Shown here one piece after another: positions 32,925-41,705 of a stretch of 64,000 nucleotides of DNA. The stretch's first letter is position 1, and every line of letters starts with the position of its first letter. The notes under the pieces were generated by a model, which saw nothing but the letters and a program-made list of their open reading frames with translations, did no database searches and had not been told where the DNA came from. Made by a program: the position numbers and the translations under genes. This stretch comes from [Phialemoniopsis] sp. UDSM-2020 (lineage: Eukaryota > Ascomycota > Sordariomycetes > Thyridiales > Thyridiaceae), in assembly GCA_018873225.1 (NCBI GenBank), contig JAEILZ010000002.1, positions 4,960,001-5,024,000 of the forward strand, in the 5' to 3' direction.

Positions 32925-32944
32925 CCCAACTGAGCTAAGCCCGC

Positions 32945-33745
32945 TGCTGTTGGAAAGCACCCCAATAGTTTCGGTACATACGTAGATGCTAAACTAAACC
33001 CTCTCCTTCTTTTGCCCCTCCTACTTCCTCACTCATCAAAGATTTGATAGGAATGAATGGCGAAAAAGGTGGGTCACAAACGACCTGCTCCGTAACTAGA
33101 CTACATAGACTTCACAGACCAACAAAGATGGTGCAGGGGGGCCACGTCCGAAGAATTTGATGGGGTTCTGTGGCCTGTGACCCCATCATAGTTCCGTGCC
33201 GTAGACGCCTTGTGTTTTGGCAACAGCAAGTATGTATCGTCTTTTACGTCCTGACTCTATTTCCAACGAGAAAGAGGAATACTTGATGATACCGCTTTCA
33301 CGAGTGTCAACTATGAGCTGCAAGCAGGAAAAAGCATGAGACCAAAAGACTAGACTGATTGCCTGCAACGCAGGCTCAAGGATTTTTGCTGGTAGGTGCT
33401 CACATCGTAAATTTCCGAATGAGCTTCTCTTTCGTAAATGTTGCATAACTTCGAATTTATCCCTAACCATGACACGCATCGGGTACCATATCATATCTAT
33501 CATTCTACACATCCTGTTCTAATTCCAGAGCCCCTTGTACTCGAAGATGTATTCGGCTTTCGCCCAGTCTTGCCGCATCCACTAATCCAGCACGTAGGAG
33601 ACAATCCCAAATGCAACAGCTCGCAATCATTTTGGGAAGAAATGAAATGAAACCCATGACCCAAATGTGATATGTGTGGAATTTTGCCCTCAAGTCTTCG
33701 TTTGAAGCCTATCTTCCTAAGCATCAGTCGGCCTCCGCATTTCCA
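32945..33745. other. Intergenic, no supported gene
   Basis: Between the tRNA-Phe gene and the stop codon of the large orphan gene. Composition is A/T-richer than in most of the window. No frame is supported. Confidence 0.55.
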
Positions 33746-36700
33746 CTAGATAGCTTTGAAGCGACGACCTCGTGATAGGATTTCCGCACGTGTAGCACCT
33801 TCCACAATGGTATCAGCCAAGGTGTTGGCTTTCCTTACACTGTCAGGCCCATGTCTCTGCGGCCAAATATCAATTTTGACAGGATTCTCAGGGTGGTTCA
33901 CAATGTGAATGGCGATTGACCGTCCTGGATCACTCTCCAAACAGTCCATGGCGAAAACTTTACCGTGGCGTCGTCCGTCTTGAACATCAATATAGAAGTG
34001 CAATCTTCTATCTCCAAAATCGCGGATGTGTTGTCCCAAAAAAATATGTAGGTATGCAAATGTCAGATCTAGCGTCTTGAGATCCATGACTGTGACATTA
34101 TATGGTTTGTTCCGGAATTTAGGATGTTTTTCAGATCTCCATTGAATTCTCGGTCCAGAAAATCGGAACTTATGGCCAGTTACCTGCTGATCTGACCTTA
34201 GAGGCGGGTGGGTTGGAGGTTTGTACATCTCGAATACCCAAGATGGCACCGAGGCGTCAATATTTGAGTCGCCGCCAGCATTGAATAAAAGCGGTTCTAG
34301 TAGGCTTGCCATGTCTTTGTCGGTGTCCCAGTGCGCATAGGGAGCAACTTTATGGACAATTTCAACGAGTCCGCTCTCGGTTTCTACCCCTTCATCCAAG
34401 TGAATGCCATGCCCGTCGAGTAAATCGAGTGTCGGGTCTTGCATACCAAGATCTGGCGTCGAATCGCTCACAAAAAGGTGGTAGAGTTCCCGAACGTCGT
34501 GAAGGACTGTTTTGGGAATGGTTCGACAGACACCTTTGGGTATCTTCTTCTTCAACGGCTGTGGCGTAGGATCTCGCCGGGGAACTGCATGAAGAAGTGC
34601 CAAGAGACCTGCAGGTAAAGAGCCACCGGCAGCCACTTGTAGCTTGCGCAGCTGCTCAAGCGTGGCGAAGCCCTTCCGTGCAAGCCACAGCCTCGCTCCG
34701 AGCGTCAGATCCTCTGGTTTTAACGGAACGTATTGCTCATTGGACAGTTCTTCATGCCGGTATCGTATGAAACTTGTGACCACTAGACCCCCCTCGAATG
34801 CGTACGGACGAACGTCGTTGGTCGCGGTCAGAAGCATAGCCATTTTGAATATATGGCCCATCTTGGCTGCTGCACCATTATGGAAGCTCCATGGGCCTGT
34901 CAGAGCCTTAGGAAGCTCAATAATCAGTACCAGTCTATCGTCAGCCTGGTGAGTGTATGCCGGAATGGATGTATTCCTCAGTTGGATGGTAAACCGAGTT
35001 TTTTCGCAGCCAATCGCATCTAGGATTATGCGACTGGCTACGGGCCCCCAGAGAAGTACAATTCGGATGTTGGTAGTGGCAATTATGGCGCGATGGAGTA
35101 CTTCCGCTCTGGAGCGAATCGAATCCAGAAGCACTTCGATATTTGTTGGATCAGATGCCGGGTAGGGATACTGGCGGAAGTCCCATGTCCATACAAGTGA
35201 CTTCCCCTCCGCTAGTCCCACTTCTCGGATGCCCCACGGTAGCTTCAATTGATCGTCTGTCCGCTCAAACTGGTCCGACCAGGTTTCTGTCGTTGCGTCC
35301 AGCACAATACCGATTCTAGCTGCAGTGCTTCCAAAAGGAGGAATAGCTTGTAAACCTTTATCAAGTGATGAAAAGAGTCCTGAAATCCCATCAGCTAATG
35401 AATCTGCGACGGCAGCACTTCTCGTATTTATTTTGGTGAGACACTTCAATGACTCTAACCATCGCGAGGCAAACCCGCTTTGATCCCCATCACTGAGCGC
35501 CTGTTCCATCTCTTGCCGCGTAAGAGGTCCGAGGTGATAGTCTGACTCGTGATGTGGTAACATATTGCTCTTTGTCTGTCTCCGAAATCGTATGTATTCC
35601 TGGATTTCTGGGTCGATGGAGTCACTTAGACTCTCCACGGCGGCCCGAATCAGCCGTGGATTCATAAGAGACCCCTGATATAGCGGCGAAAGAATGTTCA
35701 GGCCGATGGATGCATTGATAGATTGGGTCAAGGAACCAAAAATGGATGCGAGGCCAGGCCTTGGTAAGCTCCTAAACGCAAAGCAGAAGAGAGCCTCGAG
35801 AAAGTTGCGCTCAAGATCACGACTTAGCGCCTCCTGGGGTGTGGCTCTGCTTCTGAAAACCCAGAGGCGTATGAAAACTGCAGACCTGTGGCCATTACCT
35901 TTAAAAACCATGAACGTAAGAAGAGAGTCATGGGCGGCGGTCAAAATGTTTGGTATGTGGCTCCTGAAAATTCTGCCATCGTCATCTGAGGATTGTCCAA
36001 CATAGAGGCGACCCCAGTCTTTTCTTCTGTCATCCCGGACTTGAATAGCATAGCCCGAATCTCTGGTCGGATTTTTGGCCTGGCTGAGACGAACGGTATC
36101 GAGAAAGTCTGCAGTGATTAACCTCGCTTCATCTTGAACTTGACGAGATAAAGCAAGGAGTGTGGGCTCGATGCGGGTCATAATGGTGCGTGAAAGCTCC
36201 CCTTGCTTGCCTACGAGCTTCCTTCTTGCTTGCGACATAAGCCCTCCTTCAGTCGCTGCACGGTGAAGCATTGACTTGATGGCCCAGACGAGAAGGTCAT
36301 ATGGCGGGAAAATGAGCTTGTCATTGATATGAAGTCCATTAGCCTAGTCATGTTAGAGGTTATAGAATCTCATTAAATACAGGGTAGATAGGTCAGTACC
36401 GTTAGCTGGAGTTGTGTAAGTAGCTCAGAGTTGTGTCGTGGTCCTTGAACTGTCAAATGCCAGGGTACTTCATGGCGTGCCCGCCGAGGATTCCGATCTG
36501 TTATTGGCACGGTAGTGAGGGAGCCAATAGGTGATGTCCCTTTTGTTAGGTGGGAATGATTATCCACCACCATGCTTGACGACTCTATTGGAAGTGGCTG
36601 AGTACGACTTGTGGCGTTGCTGGGGAATGGGTGATCTCTCGGGATCGCATGGGCTGCATTGTCGACATAGAGCTCAGAAAAGAGGGCTGAATGCGTGACT

Positions 36701-37035
36701 CCGTTTTGAAGTTGGGACGGACTCGAATGGACTGTGTTGTCAAGAGAGACCTCAGAAGGGAGGGTGGAATACGAGACGCTGGTTTCAGGTCGGGCCAGAA
36801 CTGGTGTGACGGTATCTTTCGACTGTGTAATAGCAAAATATGCTTTGTCTGCTGATGGATCCGCGATGAAGGTTTTTCTAGCAGGCGGGTTCACTTGTTT
36901 CCTGTCGGTTGAAGCATCGCCCTGGTCGGTAAGAAGCCCACCACAGACGGAACACATGGTCGTCCCCCGGGCAATCTGGCGCCAGAAGCGGCCCTGGCAG
37001 TGATGCCATATAGACTGGCCGCGCCTCCGGTCCAT
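33746..37035 (-). CDS. Large protein of unrecognised family, possible GIY-YIG-like motif
   Basis: Two exons, 36400..37035 and 33746..36343. The 56-nt intron (GTACTG ... CTAAC ... GACTAG) joins LTQLQLT to ANGLHINDKLIFPPYD, giving 1077 aa. The first 45 residues read as a folded N-terminus with a CxxC pair (TTMCSVCGG); about 150 low-complexity Ser/Thr/Pro residues follow. Exon 2 encodes a compact mixed region. Near its start, GYAIQV ... GRLYVGQSS ... RIFRSHI and a later LERNFLEAL resemble in order the GIY, YIG, Arg/His and Glu elements of GIY-YIG nucleases, but the match is by eye and weak. Later blocks (RIGIVLDATTETW, VRIVLLWGP-like) match nothing I know. The frame stays open upstream of MDRRRG with coding-like residues (PFPKGQDPQEEQGFQDLK) after a possible acceptor at about 37092, so a further 5' exon may exist. 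Codon use appears more A/T-rich than in neighbours. Confidence 0.65.
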
Positions 37036-38611
37036 CTTGAGGTCCTGAAAGCCTTGCTCCTCCTGCGGATCTTGCCCCTTTGGAAAGGGCTAGGTTTAAG
37101 CTAGGTTTGGTGGAAAGAGGCGACTCTCACATTAGAATTCGATGTGTGGCGCTGCAGTAGTTGCGTGGGACGTGTGATACCATTGAACCAGCCAGGTCAG
37201 GGAAATGGTCATTATGGTGAATGCGGTCGTGACATGGATTTAATCCTGAGGGTCAAAACAAAGGACTTTCACCATTGCCTATATACCGTCGCTCAGAGTT
37301 GGATGATGATCAGGCCATTGAAGGTTCCGTGTACGCAAGTGCTAATGGTGAGGACAGTATCGCAACCGGGCACTAGACATCAGCGATATTGCCTCCGACT
37401 TGCATCATGACGACTGAACGGAAAGTTCCGGAGGATGCGAGGATGGGCTGATGAAAGTGGCTTTGAGATGACCAAAACTTAGTTTGCATATGGCTTCTTC
37501 CGACATGACAAGTTAGTTCGCCAACCTAGCACACAAGAAAGGTGAGATAACAGGTTGGGGGCAGTACTTTGATGCGCAGGAGGCTCATGGCTAGTGACTG
37601 TTCTTGCACAAGACTTTACGTACCGGGGTTCACAAAACCATCTCGTCGATAGACATCCGATGAGCACAAGCTCAGTACAATCATATTTTAGCACAAAGCA
37701 GTAGCTATAGTTGCATATAAAGCCTAAATTCTGGATCTACATCTAGCTTTCACATAGAGATTAGGATATATCTGCTATCTCATCACAGGCATGGATTTAT
37801 AATTTGCCAGTAGCATAGCAAACAAGACTACCTGGTAATATTGTCCCAATCCCCTGTCAGAGTTATCATAAGGCTACCGTCTTCACTTTGATGAGACTCA
37901 TTAGTCCCACCAGTCGACAAACAAGCGGCTTCAAGGGTCTCCATATCCTTGCCTAGACTAGGTAGTTATTACCACCTCCCTTTGTTAGTCAACCAAGATT
38001 TGGACTCTTGTTGGCCAGCCTACCTAAGTATGCAGGACAAATTTGGGCGAAGGAAGCCTTGCCCAGTCACCATCTTCGGTTGTTTGCTGCCTCCGGTTTG
38101 ACAGATGTCGGGAAAGAATTACCCCAGAGATGGATTCTAGCACAATCATGTCGATCAACTCACAGACTCAAGCGATATTTGAAGTTGTTCTCATTCCCAC
38201 CAACCTTCTCGTAAAGGCGATGCAGTTTTGGGCAAGACGAAGTATCATCACAGCACAGCCCTGACAACCATCACTTTCTAGCGGGTCCGTTCAGTGGATA
38301 CCCCCCCTGGGCTCCACCGCCGGCGCATCCACCAGAATTTCCAGAGGCTAGGCACTGCCGGTGCCGAAAGCTCCAGCCTGGAGGGGAGTGGAGGGCTAAC
38401 CTTCGATGACGGAACTCGTCGAAGCCTCAAACTTCCTTTCGCAAGTTCATCGTCTGTCTCCTTTCGCACTGTTTCTCTCGTCACAGCTTCTAACCTTGCC
38501 TTTATTGTTCATTCTTTCGTTTCGCGGGAGATCTGAAGCTATATCAGCCGGCCTGCGGATGCAGGACTGCCCTCCCCCCTTAAGCTTTCCCCGTGCATCC
38601 GTCGTACCATA
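37036..38611. other. A/T-richer intergenic region, no supported gene
   Basis: 1.6 kb between divergent genes. It may include a missing 5' exon of the orphan gene next to 37092-37140. The rest (37480-38590) contains only short frames. The pyrimidine-rich stretch 38450-38600 is probably the leader of the phosphodiesterase gene. Confidence 0.5.
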
Positions 38612-39943
38612 ATGTATTCTTCAATATTACTACCTATTCTCGCGTTGTCCTCGCTGGCGGGTGCGGCGGGGGAGGTGAAGGCAGACGAGACCAGCATTGT
38701 CGTTCTCACGGGGACCAAGTCTGTGTCCACCAAGGAGACAGCGACCGGCACCTATCAGTCCTTTCCCTCAAAGATTACGCTGGCTTCGACGGCCTCGGGT
38801 TCAGACACCACAATAGCGTCCAACTCCACAAGCTCGTCAACCACCAAGCCTGCAGAAGAGACCGTGACACTCATCACCGGCTCACATAAGACGACTGTCA
38901 CACGGCCTATCAATGGAACGAATTCGGCAGCTTCAACGGCGCCGCAGCAGCCGGTCGTCACCAATACGCGACCCTGCAACAACTGGCCCGAGTTTTGTGC
39001 ACGCAAGTACAGCAATATCACCATGATCGCTGCGCACAACTCGCCTTTCACCCGGCCCGGCAGTGCTGCTTCCAACCAAGAGCTCGACGTCGTCACCCAG
39101 CTCGACGATGGCGTCCGGTTCCTTCAGGCTCAGATCCAGTTCCCCACCAATGGGACACAGCCGCACTTCTGTCACACGTCGTGCGATATCTTGGATGCCG
39201 GGCCTATCACCGACTGGCTAACCAAAGTTAAGAATTGGGTCGCGGCGCATCCCTACGATGTCGTGACCATCCTGCTAGGCAATGGCAACTACTCCAAGCC
39301 TGAGCTGTACGCCCCGTACATCGAGTCAACCGGCATCGCAGATCTGGCCTACGTGCCACCCTACCTTCCCATGGCCCTGGACGACTGGCCGACCCTCTCA
39401 GAGATGATCCTCTCTGGCAAGCGTGTCGTCATGTTTCTCGACTACAACGCCAATCAGACGGCCTATCCTTGGCTCCTCGACGAGTTCAGCCAACTGTGGG
39501 AGACGCCCTTCGACCCGCTCGACCGGACCTTCCCTTGCACCGTTCAGCGACCGCCGAACCTGCCGGAAGCCGAGGCCAAGAACCGGATGTATCTCGTCAA
39601 CCACAATCTCAACGTTGAAGTCTCGCTGCTGGGTACGAGCTTACTCGTGCCAGCTACCACGCTTCTCAACGAGACCAACAACGCCACGGGCCACGGGAGC
39701 TTGGGCGTGTCGGCAGAACAGTGCAGGGAGCAATGGGGACGACCACCCAACTTCCTGAACGTCGACTACTACAACTACGGCACGCCGCCCGGATCGGTGT
39801 TCCAGGTAGCTGCCAAGATGAACAATGTGACGTATGATGGCGTGTGCTGCGGCAAGAAGGCCAACGCGGCAGACATGAAGATGATACCGCGGGCTTGGCC
39901 TTGGTACATTGCGCTGGCGGCTGCGATATCCGCGTGGATTTAG
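38612..39943 (+). CDS. Secreted, probably GPI-anchored PLC-like phosphodiesterase
   Basis: Single-exon protein of 443 aa with a PI-PLC-X-like TIM-barrel domain. A signal peptide (MYSSILLPILALSSLAGAAG) is followed by a Ser/Thr-rich, glycosylated stalk to about residue 110. The catalytic region starts at CNNWPEFCARKYSNIT and has AHNSPF, which carries the first catalytic-type His, LDDGVRFLQAQIQ, and HFCHTSCDILDAG with the second His. VTILLGNGNY and VVMFLDYNAN follow, typical of fungal members. Many N-glycosylation sequons are present (NGT, NYS, NQT, NET, NAT, NVT). The C-terminal hydrophobic segment (WPWYIALAAAISAWI) after a small-residue region looks like a GPI-attachment signal, so the protein is likely on the plasma membrane or cell wall. 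Whether it cleaves phosphoinositides is uncertain; many family members have no tested substrate. Confidence 0.85.
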   Translation: MYSSILLPILALSSLAGAAGEVKADETSIVVLTGTKSVSTKETATGTYQSFPSKITLASTASGSDTTIASNSTSSSTTKPAEETVTLITGSHKTTVTRPINGTNSAASTAPQQPVVTNTRPCNNWPEFCARKYSNITMIAAHNSPFTRPGSAASNQELDVVTQLDDGVRFLQAQIQFPTNGTQPHFCHTSCDILDAGPITDWLTKVKNWVAAHPYDVVTILLGNGNYSKPELYAPYIESTGIADLAYVPPYLPMALDDWPTLSEMILSGKRVVMFLDYNANQTAYPWLLDEFSQLWETPFDPLDRTFPCTVQRPPNLPEAEAKNRMYLVNHNLNVEVSLLGTSLLVPATTLLNETNNATGHGSLGVSAEQCREQWGRPPNFLNVDYYNYGTPPGSVFQVAAKMNNVTYDGVCCGKKANAADMKMIPRAWPWYIALAAAISAWI

Positions 39944-40324
39944 TCGAATTGCCACAACTTGACCAAGCACGGCCGCTCCGGTTGCTTAGCATCATGAACA
40001 TTTGTCACCTCGATTTAGACTGGATACCGGCGTTCATCAATAGAAGGTTCAATGGATATGGAGTTATGGTGTTTTTCAGGGTCTAGACAAGACTTAACAT
40101 CATCCTACGAGTGTACTCCAACACTGTCAGACATTACGCAGTATCATAGCAAGACATTTCCTATTCCCAGAGGTCTTCCTGACTTTGCCAGGTGATTCAA
40201 GTGAGATTTCTCATAGTCAGGCTACCGTCGAGAACAAGCCTGGCCGAGATTGTGTTTGTTCAGATTACCTCTTGTTCAGATTACCTCGCTATTTACACTG
40301 AGAGCTGACCAACAGTGGCTACGC
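39944..40324. other. Short intergenic region between convergent genes
   Basis: Holds two 3' UTRs and a 16-bp tandem duplication (listed separately). No gene. Confidence 0.6.
40256..40287 (+). repeat. Two perfect tandem copies of a 16-bp word
   Basis: TTGTTCAGATTACCTC is present at 40256..40271 and again at 40272..40287. This is a simple local duplication between convergent genes, without other features. Confidence 0.9.
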
Positions 40325-41521
40325 TCAAAGATTGTCGACCCGAATGACCACCTTACCAAAGTGAGATCCACTTTGAAGATATCTGAACGCATCTTTCCCT
40401 TCTTCAAAGGCGAAGACACGATCGATAACAGGATGGATCTGATGTTTTTCGTAGAACTTCAACATCTCCAGGAAGCGCTCCCGAGGCCCGTTAATGATCC
40501 CCTTCAGTGTGACAGTTTTGGACAGGGCAAGGAGGTTGACATTGGTCCGATCGCCATCATCGTCCTGTTTGCCGGAAACGTAACCGATACAGGCGATTTG
40601 GCCTCCAACAGCGATCGAGCCAAATGACTTTCGTAGCGTTTTAGCCCCTCCACATTCCAAGATGATGTCGGCGCCGTTGTTGTCAGTGGCTTCCATGACG
40701 GCTTTGTCCCAGTTCGGGACGCTTCGGTAGTTGATGACATGGTCCGCCCCCAAGGCCTTAGCCTTCTCCAGCTTGGCGTCTGATGAAGACGTGATGATGG
40801 CTGCTGATAGTCAGCAATGGACTCTCGTACGTGAACCTGGCAGAAAAGGAAGGGAAAGTGTACTGACTTATTGCACCTGCTGCATGTGCAATCTGCAACC
40901 CACTGATGCTCACACCGCCCGTCCCCTGGAGCAAGACGACCTCGCCCTTGCCACCTGGCTGTCCAAGTGGGCGAAACTGGTTGATGGCCATCCAAGCCGT
41001 CACTGCAGCTATAGGCAATGCCGCTGCTTCCTCGTCGGCCATGTACTCCGGCGCCGGGACGAGCCCCGTGGAGGGGAACACCCGGTACGTCTGGAGGACG
41101 CCGTCCAGCGGCAGTCCTAGGCCAGTCTTCATGATCTCCGAGTTCACCTGCCCGGTCAAGTGGCCCTGGTTGAAGATCGATACGACGCGGTCGCCGACCT
41201 TCCAGTCCGCTCCGGCGCCGGCCTCGACAACGACGCCGCACATGTCGGCGCACGGCACGACTGGTGCAGCGCCGCCTGCTGGGATGGACTGGTGGTGGTT
41301 GTACTCGCCCATGGCAACTGCGCATTCAGTCAGATGCGTGTTCCAACATCTAGCTGGGTGTACTCTCACGAACCTTCGACATCACGGTAGTTGAGCGACA
41401 CCGCACTGATCTTGACTAGCACCTCACCTTTGCCGGGACTCGGCAGAGGGGATGTAGTTCGGAAGAGGCTGTCTAGACCATCCTGGCGGGTCTGCCACTG
41501 TTGAACTTCAGTCACGGACAT
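40325..41521 (-). CDS. MDR-family (zinc-type alcohol dehydrogenase-like) oxidoreductase
   Basis: NAD(P)H-dependent medium-chain dehydrogenase/reductase, 357 aa. Exons 41374..41521, 40868..41317 and 40325..40800, introns of 56 and 67 nt. The first intron is removed so that NYRDVE joins VAMGEYNHHQS, the usual MDR pattern. The second is removed so that AHAAGAI joins TIITSSSDAKLEKAKALGA, which has exactly the length seen in relatives. The N-terminal GroES-like domain contains VPCADMCGVVVEAG and WKVGDRV. The Rossmann nucleotide-binding motif is LLQGTGGVSISGLQIA (GTGGVS). No structural four-cysteine zinc cluster is present, as in the quinone-oxidoreductase-like branch. The C-terminus (FRYLQSGSHFGKVVIRV) is typical. 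The gene sits beside a Zn2Cys6 factor and an NmrA-like reductase; the substrate is unknown. Confidence 0.9.
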
Positions 41522-41705
41522 TATTGAGCAATGATGTCGACCAGGTTCTCTTGATCTATCAGAAGTAGATACAGGCTTTCACAATCGTCATGAACTAATG
41601 GTTCTGGCAGGTGGCGTGGTCCATTAATGTGGGCCGCTGCATCAACGTCGATTCCCTCCCAAGTCTCTATTGAGGGTTATCCCACTACCTAAGGTACTTA
41701 GTACT

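Larger units (their letters stand above)
32749..32944 (-). tRNA. tRNA-Phe(GAA) gene interrupted by three introns, two of spliceosomal type
   Basis: A 196-bp gene encoding a 73-nt tRNA in four pieces: 32925..32944 (acceptor 5' strand, D stem, most of the D loop), 32859..32870 (AGAGCGTTAGAC), 32802..32806 (TGAAG, with anticodon GAA) and 32749..32784. Joined, they give every cloverleaf element: acceptor GCGGGCT/AGACCGC (one G-A mismatch at 5-68), D stem GCTC/GAGC, loop AGTTGGGA, anticodon stem TTAGA/TCTAA around CTGAAGA, five-base variable loop, T stem GTGTG/CACAC around TTCGATC, and discriminator A. The A box (TAGCTCAGTTGG) is intact up to the first junction, the B box is intact, and a T7 terminator follows. 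The interruptions are 54, 52 and 17 nt. Only the 17-nt one is at the canonical site. Identity is secure; whether the mature RNA is made is inference. Confidence 0.85.

Noticed and set aside
32749..32944. Reading the region as two overlapping tRNA fragments or a simple tRNA relic
   Set aside because: Every cloverleaf position is present once and in order. The gaps coincide with perfect intron signals, which random decay would not produce. A non-functional copy is still possible and is stated in the finding.
40256..40287. Tandem 16-bp repeat as a regulatory or mobile feature
   Set aside because: Only two copies, between two gene ends, with no structure; a simple local duplication is enough.
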